From: Natronomonas sp. CBA1123
Lineage (GTDB): Archaea; Halobacteriota; Halobacteria; Halobacteriales; Haloarculaceae
Assembly: GCF_009741925.1 (NCBI RefSeq)
Contig: NZ_WPCC01000017.1
Coordinates: 1-62,012 of the forward strand
DNA length: 62,012 nt
Direction: 5' to 3'
Numbering within the stretch: position 1 is the stretch's first letter; the number at the start of each line of letters is the position of its first letter. The position numbers were made by a program, and so were the translations under genes. The notes under the pieces are model-generated. The model worked only from the letters and a program-made list of their open reading frames with translations. It did not search any database and had not been told where the DNA came from. This document shows, piece by piece, positions 8,783-18,589 of this stretch.

Positions 8783-10756
8783 TTAGTCGCCGCTGACTTT
8801 GCGTTCGATGTCCTCGACGATCTCGGGGTTCCGAAGCGTGCTCGTGTTCCCCAGCTCGTCACCGTTGGCGATGTCCTCTAGCAGCCGCCGCATGATTTTC
8901 CCGGACCGAGTCTTCGGCAACTCGGGTGTGAAGATGACCTTCTCGGGCCGGGCGATGGGTCCGATGGCGTCCTCGACGCCCTCGACGATGCGGTCGGACA
9001 TCTCCTCGCTCTCCTCGTAGCCGTCCTCGAGGATGACGTAGGCGTAGACGGCCTCGCCTTTCAGGTCGTGGTCACCGCCGACGACGGCGGCTTCCGCGAC
9101 GCCCTCGACGCCGACGATGGCGGATTCGACCTCCATCGTCCCCAGTCGGTGGCCGGAGACGTTGATGACGTCGTCGACGCGGCCGAGGATGGTGATATAG
9201 CCGTCCTCGTCGATTTTCGCGCCGTCCTCGGGGAAGTACACCCACTCGTCTTCGTCTTCGTCGGAGTACTCCTGCCAGTACTCGTTGAGGAACCGCTCGT
9301 CGTTTTTGTACAGCGTCCGGAGCATGCCGGGCCACGGCTTGTTGACCGTCACGTAGCCGGCCTCGCCGGGGCTGATTTCGTTGCCTTCGGTGTCGACGAC
9401 CTGTGCGTCGATGCCGGGCAGCGGCGGCCCCGCCGTCCCCGGCTTCATCGTCCCGATAGCGGGCAGGGTCGTAATCATCATCCCGCCGGTTTCGGTCTGC
9501 CACCACGTGTCGACGACCGGGCAGGATTCGTCACCGATGTGTTTGTAGTACCACTTCCAGGCCTTCGGGTTGATGGGTTCCCCGACCGTCCCCAGCAGGC
9601 GCAGGCTGGAGAGGTCGTGCTGTTCGGGGTACTGACTGCCCCACTTCATGAACGCGCGGATGGCCGTGGGCGCGGTGTACAGTTGGTTGACGCCGTAGGA
9701 TTCGACGATGTCCCACATCCGGTCTTTGTCGGGGTAATCCGGCGTCCCCTCGTACATGACGCTGGTCGTCCCCAGCGCGAGCGGCCCGTAGACGATGTAG
9801 GAGTGGCCCGTAATCCAGCCGATGTCCGCCGAACACCAGTAGGTGTCCTCCGGTTTCACGTCGAGGACCGCATGCGAGGTCCACGACACGTAGGAGAGAT
9901 ATCCACCCGTGGTGTGTTTGACGCCCTTCGGCTGGCCGGTCGTCCCCGACGTGTACATGAGGAACAGCATGTCCTCGGCGTCGCGGGTGACCGGGTCGAC
10001 TGCGGCGCCTTCGTGGTCGGCAACGAGGTCGTCGTAATCGACCTGGTCGTCGTCGAGGTCGTGTTCCTGTTCGTCGCCGAGGCGGTCGACGACGACGGTC
10101 GTCGTCTCGTGGTCGACGCCACCTAGCCCTTCGTTGGCTTTCGAGAGGTGGTCGAGTCCGTCACCGCGGCGATAGTAGCCGTCGCAGGTGACCAGATACT
10201 CCGACTCGGCGGAGTTCATCCGGGTGGCGAGGGCGTCCGCCGAGAAGCCGGCGAACACCACCGAGTGGGGCGCGCCGATGCGGGCACACGCCAACATCGC
10301 CACCGGCAGCTCCGGAATCATCGGCATGTACATCGTCACCACGTCGTCCTCCTCGACGCCGAGTTCGCGCAGTGCGGCCGCGAACTCGTTTACCTCGCGG
10401 TGGAGTTCCTCGTAGGTGTACTCGCGTGTCTCGCCCAACTCGCCCTCCCACTGGATGGCGAGTTCGTCGCCCCGGTCGTCCAGGTGGCGGTCCAGACAGT
10501 TCGCCGACGCGTTGAGTTCGCCGCCGGTGAACCACTCGTAGAACGGCTCGTTGTCGTCGACCAGTACCTCGTCGTACTCCGTCTCCCAATCCAGCAAGTC
10601 GGCGGCGCGCTCCCAACACTCCGGCCAGTTCTCCTCGAACTCCTCGTAGATGGCGGGGTCCGAGACGTTCGCCTGCTCGACGAAGGACTCCGGTGGCTCG
10701 AAGGCCTCCTGTTCGGCAAGCCGTGACTCCAGTTGTGTATCCTCGGGGTCGGACAT
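8783..10756 (-). CDS. acs: Acetyl-CoA synthetase (AMP-forming)
   Basis: Acs activates acetate with ATP and CoA through acetyl-AMP. The 657-residue protein has the full set of motifs: an N-terminal ACAS_N region, MYTSGTTGQPKGVKHTTGGY, DTWWQTETGG, the hinge region GRVDDVINVSGHRLGTMEVES, and the C-terminal LPKTRSGKIMRR whose K620 is the catalytic Lys that acetylation can silence. It is the first gene of an operon with a symporter pair and a Usp gene. A TATA-like box lies at 10781-10789 on the minus strand, 29 nt before the ATG. A second acs lies 2.9 kb away on the same strand. Confidence 0.96.
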   Translation of the reverse strand: MSDPEDTQLESRLAEQEAFEPPESFVEQANVSDPAIYEEFEENWPECWERAADLLDWETEYDEVLVDDNEPFYEWFTGGELNASANCLDRHLDDRGDELAIQWEGELGETREYTYEELHREVNEFAAALRELGVEEDDVVTMYMPMIPELPVAMLACARIGAPHSVVFAGFSADALATRMNSAESEYLVTCDGYYRRGDGLDHLSKANEGLGGVDHETTTVVVDRLGDEQEHDLDDDQVDYDDLVADHEGAAVDPVTRDAEDMLFLMYTSGTTGQPKGVKHTTGGYLSYVSWTSHAVLDVKPEDTYWCSADIGWITGHSYIVYGPLALGTTSVMYEGTPDYPDKDRMWDIVESYGVNQLYTAPTAIRAFMKWGSQYPEQHDLSSLRLLGTVGEPINPKAWKWYYKHIGDESCPVVDTWWQTETGGMMITTLPAIGTMKPGTAGPPLPGIDAQVVDTEGNEISPGEAGYVTVNKPWPGMLRTLYKNDERFLNEYWQEYSDEDEDEWVYFPEDGAKIDEDGYITILGRVDDVINVSGHRLGTMEVESAIVGVEGVAEAAVVGGDHDLKGEAVYAYVILEDGYEESEEMSDRIVEGVEDAIGPIARPEKVIFTPELPKTRSGKIMRRLLEDIANGDELGNTSTLRNPEIVEDIERKVSGD

Positions 10757-10780
10757 TCCGTTCGATGAAATATCTCCGGT

Positions 10781-10808
10781 ACTAATAAGCGGGGATTCTA
10801 AGCATGCT
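10781..10808 (-). promoter_or_regulatory. acs1 promoter with upstream 8-bp palindrome
   Basis: Read on the minus strand, CTTATTAGT (10781-10789) is a TATA-like box at the distance expected for a leaderless start at 10756. Just upstream, AGCATGCT (10801-10808) is a perfect palindrome in the place where an archaeal activator would bind. The box is reasonable; the activator-site reading is speculative. Confidence 0.45.
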
Positions 10809-10963
10809 AAACTGCGACACCGACTCGAATCGGATTCGGGCCACAGACGCGCCGAGAACCCCCGTCAGACCGACCCGAATTATCAATAATCGTAGAAAGA
10901 AGTCGTTCAGTTGTCATTCTGCGGAGGAGGAGTACCGCGGGATTCGACCCCGAGTCGAACTGT

Positions 10964-13480
10964 TTAGCCCGGGTGGGGGGCTTCGGCGCCGATGTGGTCG
11001 CGGGTGTGCTCGAAGAACGACGACAGCAGTTTGCGCTCGGCTTTCCGGAGGTGGTTGTGTAGCGTCGGCGAGGAGACGCCCATCGAGTCGGCGACTTCCT
11101 CGGCAGTCGACCCTCGCGGCCAGTCGAAATAGCCTGCGAAGTACGCCGCTCGCAAGGCCGCCCGCTGTTTGTCGGTGAGTTTCTCGGCCAGCGAGTCCTG
11201 AAACTCCGCGACGGTCTCGACCGGCTGGTCGACGGCCTGTTTTGCCCGGAGGTCGGTGGCGGGAAACTCGGCCTGTAACCCCTCGACGACGCTTCGAACG
11301 TCGGTCTCGCGGGCGATTTCGGCACTGAGCGTCGCCTCGCCCGACTCGACGACCGCCGAGCGAATCGTCGCGCCACGTTCGGTGAGCGTGAGTGCGGGAG
11401 AGTTCCCCTCGACGGTGAACTCCAGAAGCGAGCGGTCGTCGTACTCGCGGATGTAGCGGGCGTCGACGACGCCGTCGGCGGTCATCGCGGCGTCGAGGAA
11501 CGGGTCCGGCGGCGCGTCGGTCAGCGTGACGTAGAACAGAAGCGCCGTCTCGGAGACGGGGACGACGGCCTCCAGCGTACACGCACAGTCGTGTTCGCGG
11601 GTCGCCGAGACGAGGAAGGCGCCGTCGTCGGTGCAGCCGAACTCCAACTCGACGACGGTGTCGGCCAACAGCAGCGTCCGGCGCTCGATTGCCGTCACCG
11701 CGTGGCCGATGCGGGCGCCGAGGTCCGAGAGGAGCGTCCGCTCGCGGTCGCCGAAGGCGGTCGTCCGGTCGGTGAAGACGACCAACACCCCGTAAGTCGT
11801 CTCGCCGTAGGCCAGCGGAACGATACCCGCCGACCGAACGTCGGCGAGGGCGCTCCGGTCGAACGGCCCGAGTACGTCGTCGGAAAACTCCCCGCCGACG
11901 ACGCGGGGCGTCTCGCCGTCCATCGCCGCCTCGATGGCGGCGGTTTCGACGGTGACGGCTCCGCCCTCCCCCGAAAGGCCGGCCCACTCGTTTGGGCGAA
12001 TCCGCGGGTCACCGGGGTCGGTCGCGCCCACCCACGCGCCGACGTAGGCATCGCTGTCGGCCAGTGATTCACAGACCGCGGCCTCGATTTCCTCCCGCGT
12101 CGAGGCGTCGATGAGTTCCCGACCGGCGGCGTTGATGTCGGCGACGAGGGCTTCGAGGCCCTCCAGCGTCTCACACCGTCGCGCGAGCGCGCGCTCACGG
12201 CGGACGCGCTCGGTGATGTCCGTCGAGACGCCGACGACGAACGACACCTCGCCGTCGCCGTCGGTGACGGGGGCGACGGTCTGTCGGACGTGGACCCGTT
12301 CGCCGCTCTTTCGGCGGGTCGTCAACTGTCCCCGCCACGTCTCGCCGTCGAGTACGGTCTCGCGTAACTCCTCGTAGAAGGCGTCGGCGTTCTCGCCGGA
12401 GCTGAGCAGTTCGTCGGCGGTACGACCGACGGCCTCCCCCTGGGTGTATCCGGTCAGTTCCTCGAAGGCGGCGTTGGCGTACTCGATTTCACCGGCCACC
12501 GAGGCGAGACACATCGGCTGGCCGGCGGTTTCGATTGCCCGCTGGAACGCGGCGGCGGCGAGCCCGCCGTCGGCCTCGGCCGACCGGACGACGGTGGTGA
12601 ACCCCGAGAGCCCCCCGTCGTCGCGGCGCGCACAGACGAGCGCCGGCAGCCGTGTTCGTGAGCCGTCGCCGCACCGGAACCAGCAATCGCCGAGGGCCAC
12701 GTCGTCCCGGCCCGCGTCGGCGAGGAGTTCCTTCGGGCGGCCGCGCTCGCGGGCCGGGTCGGTGAACAGTGTCGCAAACGACTCGCCGAGAAGGGCGTCG
12801 GCGGGTCGGTCCAGCAGGGCGCCGACGGCGCCCGAGCATCCGACGATTCGACCGTCCGCATCGAGTTCGAAGGCGGCCGCGCCGACGGCGTTCCGGAAGG
12901 GCGACGCCTCGCTCGGTGGCGACCGCACCTCCCGTGTGAACGCGGCGGCGACCGTCGCGTCGTCGACCGATTCGACGTAGGTATCCAGCGCCGCCAGTCC
13001 GTCCCAGCCACCGACTGACTGGACGACCCGGGGGTCGACGCCTTCCTCGGCGAGCAGTCGCCGGGCGAAGTACCGCCGGAGGTCGCCGCTGGAGACATCG
13101 GCCAGGCGGCCCTCACCGGTGTGGTCGGCGGCGGCTTCGGCCACCTCGGCGACGAGCATCTGGACCCGCCGCGGCGAGAGGTCGACGAGCGGTTCGTCGG
13201 GGTCGGTGCCTGTCGTCGCGGCGTACTCGTCGATGGCGCTGGCGACGCCTTCGGGGAGATACGCTCGTCGGTCGGGCTCGCCGTCGGCGTCCCGAACCGA
13301 CAGGAAGTGATGCGTCCGACCGTCGAAGTGTCGACGGTCGATATCTGAGGGTCGGATTCGGACTACTTCGGCGGGGCGGACGCCCACCTCGGCGACCAAC
13401 CGCACCACCAGTCGCTTCCTGGGCGTCCTCGCGGCGTCCCGAAGCCGCCGGTAGTCCTCGCGGTGCAGTTGCGCCGGCAT
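10964..13480 (-). CDS. Bat-type regulator with N-terminal integrase-like domain, PAS, GAF and HTH_10
   Basis: The 838-residue protein has four parts. Residues 1-180 resemble the catalytic domain of tyrosine recombinases (LVAEVGVRPAEVVRIRPSDI; DLRRYFARRLLAEEGVDPRV; WDGLAALDTYVES). Residues ~190-440 hold two PAS domains (the second with ITERVRRERAL at its end), ~450-600 a GAF domain, ~610-770 a Bat-type regulatory domain, and the last ~60 the HTH_10 (LTDKQRAALRAAYFAGYFDWPRG). In the integrase part the catalytic His positions appear changed (G in SGDLRR, W in GGWD), so DNA recognition rather than recombination is likely. ATG 13480 matches the start of the conserved part; an in-frame ATG at 13579 would add 33 unconserved residues. 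Its place between two acs genes suggests control of acetate use. Confidence 0.88.
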   Translation of the reverse strand: MPAQLHREDYRRLRDAARTPRKRLVVRLVAEVGVRPAEVVRIRPSDIDRRHFDGRTHHFLSVRDADGEPDRRAYLPEGVASAIDEYAATTGTDPDEPLVDLSPRRVQMLVAEVAEAAADHTGEGRLADVSSGDLRRYFARRLLAEEGVDPRVVQSVGGWDGLAALDTYVESVDDATVAAAFTREVRSPPSEASPFRNAVGAAAFELDADGRIVGCSGAVGALLDRPADALLGESFATLFTDPARERGRPKELLADAGRDDVALGDCWFRCGDGSRTRLPALVCARRDDGGLSGFTTVVRSAEADGGLAAAAFQRAIETAGQPMCLASVAGEIEYANAAFEELTGYTQGEAVGRTADELLSSGENADAFYEELRETVLDGETWRGQLTTRRKSGERVHVRQTVAPVTDGDGEVSFVVGVSTDITERVRRERALARRCETLEGLEALVADINAAGRELIDASTREEIEAAVCESLADSDAYVGAWVGATDPGDPRIRPNEWAGLSGEGGAVTVETAAIEAAMDGETPRVVGGEFSDDVLGPFDRSALADVRSAGIVPLAYGETTYGVLVVFTDRTTAFGDRERTLLSDLGARIGHAVTAIERRTLLLADTVVELEFGCTDDGAFLVSATREHDCACTLEAVVPVSETALLFYVTLTDAPPDPFLDAAMTADGVVDARYIREYDDRSLLEFTVEGNSPALTLTERGATIRSAVVESGEATLSAEIARETDVRSVVEGLQAEFPATDLRAKQAVDQPVETVAEFQDSLAEKLTDKQRAALRAAYFAGYFDWPRGSTAEEVADSMGVSSPTLHNHLRKAERKLLSSFFEHTRDHIGAEAPHPG

Positions 13481-13601
13481 TTCGCGAAACCGAAGAACTC
13501 CGAAATCATAGTGTTTTCGGGGACGCGCCTCGAATGCGAAACGGAGTACGCCTCCGCGAAAGGCGCCTTCAGAAGACATTCTACGGCAAATTAACCGGAC
13601 A

Positions 13602-13624
13602 AAACGGCCTCGATGAGGCTGTTT
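13602..13624 (-). terminator. Hairpin terminator after acs2
   Basis: AAACGGCCTC and GAGGCTGTTT form a 10-bp stem (one G-T pair) with a 3-base loop. On the minus strand it follows the acs2 stop at 13650 and its descending arm ends in a run of T. It would end acs2 transcripts before the regulator gene and separates the two units. Confidence 0.55.
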
Positions 13625-13649
13625 CGATTTTGAATAGAAAGGCGAAACG

Positions 13650-15640
13650 CTACTCTTCCGGTTCGAGGTACGACCGCGTTTCGCCGGCGAGACGGGCGCG
13701 GAGTTCACCGACGATTTCGGGGTTCCGGAGGGCGCTGATGTCGCCCAACTCCGCGCCCGTGGCGATGTCCTCCAGCAGTCGGCGCATGATTTTCCCCGAC
13801 CGCGTCTTCGGGAGTTCGGGCGTGAACACGATATGGTCGGGGACAGCCACCTCGCCGATGTCGGCTTCGATGCCAGCGACGACGGCCGACCGCAGGGCGG
13901 CGTCGCCGGTGTGGCCCTGTTCGGTGCTGACGTAGGCGAGCACTTCGCCGGCCGCGCCGACGATGGCAGCCTCGGCGACGCCCTCGCACCCGACGATGGC
14001 CGACTCCAACTCCATCGTCCCGATGCGGTGGTCGCCGACACTGATGACGTCGTCGACGCGGCCCAACAGCGTAATGTAGCCGTCGTCGTCGATTTTCGCG
14101 CCGTCGCCGGCGGAGTAGGTCCACTCCTCGGCATCGGGGTCGGAGTACTCCTGCCAGTACTCCTCGACGAAGCGGTCGTCGTCGCCAGCCAGTCCGCGCA
14201 ACATCCCGGGCCAAGGCCTCTCGACGACGAGATACCCCGCCTCGCCGGAAGCGACCGCCTCGCCGTCGGGGTCGACGACTTCGGCGTCGATGCCGGGCAG
14301 CGGCGGCCCCGCCGTCCCCGGCTTCATCGTCGAGACGCCCGGCAGCGTCGTCACCATCATGCCGCCGGTTTCGGCCTGCCACCACGTGTCGACGACCGGG
14401 CAGGACTCGCCGCCGATGTGTTTGTAGTACCACTTCCAGGCCCGCGGGTTGATGGGCTCTCCGACCGTCCCGAGCAGGCGGAGCGACGAGAGGTCGTGCG
14501 ATTCGGGGTGTTCCGGACCCCACTTCATGAACGCCCGAACCGCCGTCGGCGCGGTGTAGAAGGTATCGACGTCGTAACGTTCGACCACCTCCCAGATGCG
14601 GTCCTTCTCGGGGTAGTCGGGGGTGCCCTCGTACATCATCGTCGTCGCGCCCAACGCGAGGGGGCCGTAGACGATGTAAGAGTGGCCGGTAATCCAGCCG
14701 ATGTCCGCCGAACACCAGTGGGTGTCGTCGGGTTCGAGGTCCAACACGGCGTGGGAACTCCAGGCGACGTGGGAGAGATACCCCCCTGTCGTGTGTCGGA
14801 CGGCCTTCGGTTCGCCCGTCGTCCCCGAGGTGTACATCACGAAGAGGTCGTCCTCGCTGTCGCGGACGACTGGGTCGACCTCGGCGTTCAGATACCGTTC
14901 GGTCAACTCGTCGTAGTCGTGTTGGCTCTCCCCCCAGCGAGTGCGGCAGGCCGCCCCCCGAGGCGGTCGACGATGACCGTCTCCACGTCGTGGTCCAGCC
15001 GACGGACCGCGCGGTCCGCCTTCCCCTTGTGGTTCAGGGCGTCGCCGCGGCGGTAGTAGCCGTCGCAGGTGACCAGATACTCCGATTCGGCGTTGTCCAT
15101 CCGGGTGGCAAGCGCGTCGGGCGAGAACCCGGCGAAGACGACGGAGTGTGGGGCGCCGAGACGCGCACACGCCAACATCGCTACGGGGAGTTCGGGTATC
15201 ATCGGCAGATACAGCGTCACCACGTCGTCCTCGCCGACGCCCAACTCCCGCAGCGCCGCGGCGAACGCCTCGGTTTCCCGTTTGAGGTCGCCGTAGGTGT
15301 AGGTCTCCGTCTCGCCGCGTTTGCCCACCCACCGGATGGCGGCGCGGTTCTTCCGGCCGGCTTCGACGTGGCGGTCGACGCAGTTGTAAGCGGCGTTGAG
15401 TTTCCCGTCGACGAACCAGCGGTACCGCGGCGCATCGCTCTCGTCCAACACCGCATCCCAGCGGCGGTCCCAATCGAGTAAGTCGGCGGCCCGCTCCCAA
15501 CAGGCCGGCCAGTTCTCCTCGAACGCCTCGTAAATCGCGGGGTCGGAGACGTTCGCCTGCTCGACGAACGCCTCGGGCGGCTCGAACGTCTCCCGGCTTT
15601 CGAGCCACGCTTCCAGTTCCACGTCGACCCCGTCGTCCAT
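13650..15640 (-). pseudogene. acs: Second acetyl-CoA synthetase, frameshifted
   Basis: This is a full-length Acs paralogue (about 660 residues once corrected) broken near residue 230. The N-part from ATG 15640 reads in one frame to about 14930; the C-part with MYTSGTTGEPKAVRHTTGGY, DTWWQAETGG, GRVDDVISVGDHRIGTMELES and LPKTRSGKIMRR reads in another. Two runs of six C on the plus strand (14930-14935 and 14954-14959) flank the break. Removing one base from each gives DRLGGGLPHSLGESQHDYDE, which aligns without gaps to acs1 DRLGDEQEHDLDDDQVDYDD. All catalytic motifs are intact, so the gene may be functional in the organism and only mis-sequenced. It is divergent from cbiP. Confidence 0.88.
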
Positions 15641-15754
15641 CGGTCGTGTGTCCGGGAGACGTTCTGATAAACGTTCCTCCTCTGTGGGGTTTCGATAGCC
15701 GCGCCGACCGCCGGACGCGAAAACGGTTTGCCCCCGCGACCACCAACGTGAGTC

Positions 15755-17245
15755 GTGAGTTCCGCCCGCACCGTTCTCGTCGCCGGCACCGCCAGCCACG
15801 TCGGCAAGTCGACCGTCGCCGCCGGTCTCTGTCGACTGCTCGCCGACCGCGGCGTCGATGTTGCTCCGTTCAAGGCCCAGAACATGTCGAACAACGCGCG
15901 GGCGGTGCCGAAAGCGACCGGCGAGGGGTTCGGCGAAGTCGGCGTCTCACAGTACGTCCAGGCGCGGGCCGCCCGGACGCCGGCGACGACCGACCACAAC
16001 CCCGTCCTCCTGAAACCCCGCGGCGGCGGCGAATCCCAACTCGTCGTCGACGGTGAAGCCGTCGGTCACTTCCCGGCGGGCGAGTACTACGACCGCCACT
16101 GGGAGACCGCACGGGAGGCTGCCGAATCGGCCCACGCCCGCCTCGCCGAGGACCACGAGGTCGTCGTCGCCGAAGGCGCCGGCTCTATCGCCGAAATCAA
16201 CCTCCATCACCGCGATTTGGCGAACCTCGAAACCGCGCGATTCGCCGGCGCCGACATCCTGCTCGTCGCCGACATCGAACGCGGCGGCGTCTTCGCCTCC
16301 CTCGTCGGCACGCTCGAACTCCTGCCCGACGATGTCCGCGACCGCGTCGCGGGTGCGGTCATCACGAAGTTCCGCGGCGACCGCTCGATTCTCGACCCCG
16401 GACTGGACGCCTTCGAGGAGCGCACCCAAATCCCCGTGTTGGGCGTCCTCCCATACGACGACCCCGGCCTGCCCGAGGAGGACAGTCTCGCGCTCCCAGC
16501 CGACGGCGAGACGGCCGTCGTCGGCGACGACGACGCACCCACCGACCGGACGGTCACCGTCGCCGTCCCCCGCCTGCCGCGGGCCTCGAACGTCACCGAC
16601 GTGGAGCCGCTGGCGAGGGTCCTCGGCGTCCGCGTTCGGTTCCAGCCGCTCGACGCTCCCCTCGACGCCGACAGCGTCGTCCTCACCGGGACGAAGAACA
16701 CCGCCGACGACGCACTCGCCGCCCGCGAGGCCGGCCTCTACGAGGAACTCCGGTCCTTCGATGGCCCGGTCGTCGGGTTGTGCGGCGGCTATCAACTGCT
16801 CGGCGAACGCCTCCTCGACGCCGACGTGGAGTCCACCGGTGAGACGGCGACAATCGAGTGCGCCGGTCTACTCCCGGTCGAAACTCGCTTTTCACGCGAG
16901 AAAACCGTCGAAGCCGTCGACCGACGCCTCGACGGCTGTGGCCCGCTGGCCGGCGCCGCCGGCACCGTCTCCGGCTACGAGATACACATGGGTGACAGCC
17001 GTCTCACCGCCGACGCCGACCGCCCCTTCGATGGCGACGGCGCCGCCCGCGGCGACGTACTCGGCACCTACCTCCACGGCCTCTTCGAGAACCGCCTCGC
17101 CCGCGAGGCGTTCCTCGACCGCGTGTACGCGGCGGCGGGGTGCGCTCAACCCGAAACGGAGGGCGAACGGGAGTCGCCGTACGACCGCGCCGCCGCGTTG
17201 GTCGCCGGGTTGGAGCTCGACCCGCTCGGGCTCCGAGTCGAGTGA
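15755..17245 (+). CDS. cbiP: Cobyric acid synthase CbiP (glutamine-hydrolysing)
   Basis: CbiP amidates four side chains of adenosylcobyrinic acid a,c-diamide, using glutamine and ATP. The 496-residue protein has the N-terminal nucleotide-binding domain ([15 protein letters not shown], then FKAQNMSNN), the Walker-B-like [14 protein letters not shown], and a C-terminal class I glutaminase-like domain with Cys343 in [10 protein letters not shown] and His441 in TYLHGLFEN. Start is GTG 15755; no in-frame ATG lies nearby upstream. Its promoter region is shared with the divergent acs2. The enzyme fits the cobalamin genes at the left end of the window although it lies 10 kb away. Confidence 0.95.
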   Translation: MSSARTVLVAGTASHVGKSTVAAGLCRLLADRGVDVAPFKAQNMSNNARAVPKATGEGFGEVGVSQYVQARAARTPATTDHNPVLLKPRGGGESQLVVDGEAVGHFPAGEYYDRHWETAREAAESAHARLAEDHEVVVAEGAGSIAEINLHHRDLANLETARFAGADILLVADIERGGVFASLVGTLELLPDDVRDRVAGAVITKFRGDRSILDPGLDAFEERTQIPVLGVLPYDDPGLPEEDSLALPADGETAVVGDDDAPTDRTVTVAVPRLPRASNVTDVEPLARVLGVRVRFQPLDAPLDADSVVLTGTKNTADDALAAREAGLYEELRSFDGPVVGLCGGYQLLGERLLDADVESTGETATIECAGLLPVETRFSREKTVEAVDRRLDGCGPLAGAAGTVSGYEIHMGDSRLTADADRPFDGDGAARGDVLGTYLHGLFENRLAREAFLDRVYAAAGCAQPETEGERESPYDRAAALVAGLELDPLGLRVE

Positions 17246-17364
17246 CTCGGTATTCGCCGTCCCCCGACGACCTGACGGACTGAAAAAGCGTAGTAGTCGG
17301 CGTGTAGCGTCCGAAACAGGGCGAAGGGCGGCGCGACAGCGCCGTCGAGATGCCATTCTTCGGA

Positions 17365-17395
17365 GTGAGCAACTTTTTGCCCGCCAGTTGCTCAC
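17365..17395. promoter_or_regulatory. Perfect 10-bp inverted repeat before a small membrane gene
   Basis: GTGAGCAACT and AGTTGCTCAC are exact inverted copies separated by 11 bases. The T-rich part of the spacer (17374-17378) sits about 27 nt before the ATG at 17404, where a TATA box would be. It could be an operator that covers the promoter, or, if transcription starts further upstream, a strong RNA hairpin next to the start codon. Confidence 0.6.
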
Positions 17396-17403
17396 CGACA
17401 CGT

Positions 17404-17571
17404 ATGCCGCTCACGACATTCGTTACGCAGGTCGGCTACGGTGGCGCGGCAATACTGGTCGGCCTTGCGGTGCTAGCCGGTGCGTACGGCGAGACGATGA
17501 CTGGTATCGTCCTTGCTATCATCGCGATTATCGCGGCGCTGTTCGGCGTGTTCAGTGAACGCACATTTTAG
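17404..17571 (+). CDS. Small two-helix membrane protein
   Basis: This 55-residue protein is almost entirely hydrophobic: GYGGAAILVGLAVLAGAYG and GIVLAIIAIIAALFGVF form two helices with a short polar link (ETMT), and the tail is SERTF. Nothing in it allows a functional name. Evidence that it is a real gene is the clean ATG start after a strong inverted repeat, the compact hydrophobic pattern and a hairpin just after the stop (CGACCG/CGGTCG at 17582-17597). It stands between cbiP and the lipoate ligase gene. Confidence 0.6.
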   Translation: MPLTTFVTQVGYGGAAILVGLAVLAGAYGETMTGIVLAIIAIIAALFGVFSERTF

Positions 17572-17581
17572 GGGCCTGTAT

Positions 17582-17597
17582 CGACCGCAACCGGTCG
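17582..17597 (+). terminator. Short hairpin after small membrane gene
   Basis: CGACCG and CGGTCG form a 6-bp stem with a 4-base loop starting 11 nt after the stop at 17571. There is no T-run after it, so its role as a terminator is uncertain. A further 7-bp inverted repeat (GATTGCG/CGCAATC, 17614-17637) lies between it and the next gene. Confidence 0.3.
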
Positions 17598-17666
17598 GGA
17601 GGTAACTGCTGAGGATTGCGACAGCGACGGCGCAATCGCTTTCACCGGCGACGAACACGACCCGAT

Positions 17667-18512
17667 ATGGACTGGCGGCTCATCAAAGAGGAGATGCTCC
17701 CCGGGGCGAAGGCGATGGCCTACGACGAGGTCGCCGCCGAGACCGTCGCCTCGGGCGGCCCCGCGACCGTCCGACTGTACCGGTGGCTCCCGAGTACGCT
17801 GTCGCTCGGGTATGCGACCGACCCCGGCGCAATCGACTGGGAGTTCTGCGAGGAGTGGAACATCGACGTGACGCGCCGACCGACCGGCGGCGGCGCCATC
17901 TACCACGACACCGCCGGCGACGTGGCCTACTCGATTATCGCCCCCGCCGAGGAGTTCCCCAGCGACGTGACGGAGTGCTATCGGGAGTTGCTCGAACCCG
18001 TCGTCGACGCCTTCCAGGAGGTCGGCGTCGACGTGTCCTTCGCCGACGAGGAGCGCGAGGCGCTGTACGACCCCGCCTGCTACCTCCGGGCGCTTGACCC
18101 CGCCCACGACCTCGTCGGTCCGGACGGCCGGAAAATCGCCGGCAACGCCCAGTACCGCACCCGCGATGCGGTCGTTCAACACGGCTCGTTGACCTTCGAC
18201 GTGAACGCCGAACGCCACCTCGAATGCTTCGCCGACCCGCCGGTGACGGCCGAGGAGTTCGAAGAGCGGGTCTGCGGCATCGAGGAGTTCATCGGCTACG
18301 ACGAGACGGTCGAAACCGGCCTCGGTGCCTTCGGTGGCTACGACCTCCATCGCTCGCAGTTCGTCGCCGCCGTCGAGGAGTCCCTCGCCGAGTGGGCCGA
18401 CGCCGAGGAGGGCGGCTGGACCGACACCGAACGGGAACGAGCTGCGACGGTTGCAAACGAGAAGTACGCCGCCGACGCGTGGGTCCGCGACCGGACCGAC
18501 CCCCTGGAGTAG
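17667..18512 (+). CDS. lplA: Lipoate/biotin-protein ligase family (LplA-like)
   Basis: The 281-residue protein belongs to the BPL/LplA/LipB fold. Typical segments are [40 protein letters not shown] (the substrate-binding Arg and Gly-rich loop) and [22 protein letters not shown] with the catalytic-type Lys. The family attaches lipoate or octanoate to 2-oxoacid dehydrogenase or glycine-cleavage proteins. The gene is not next to its usual protein targets here, so the substrate is inferred from the family. ATG 17667 is used; an upstream in-frame start would add a poly-basic run unlike the rest. Confidence 0.88.
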   Translation: MDWRLIKEEMLPGAKAMAYDEVAAETVASGGPATVRLYRWLPSTLSLGYATDPGAIDWEFCEEWNIDVTRRPTGGGAIYHDTAGDVAYSIIAPAEEFPSDVTECYRELLEPVVDAFQEVGVDVSFADEEREALYDPACYLRALDPAHDLVGPDGRKIAGNAQYRTRDAVVQHGSLTFDVNAERHLECFADPPVTAEEFEERVCGIEEFIGYDETVETGLGAFGGYDLHRSQFVAAVEESLAEWADAEEGGWTDTERERAATVANEKYAADAWVRDRTDPLE

Positions 18513-18589
18513 CCCGACACGAGCGGACACTCGCCGACCCCGACCGCCGATTCCGAAGCCCCTATTTTCCCGCTTCTCGGAGTAGCGGT

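Noticed and set aside
13481-13579. Longer N-terminus of the Bat-type regulator from ATG 13579
   Set aside because: The 33 extra residues look like unconserved translated leader and the expected TATA position falls inside the terminator hairpin of acs2. ATG 13480 was preferred, though the longer start is not excluded.
15659-15674. ACGTT repeat around the acs2 TATA region considered as an operator
   Set aside because: The 5-bp arms are short and read equally well as direct or inverted copies; the support is too weak to claim a site.
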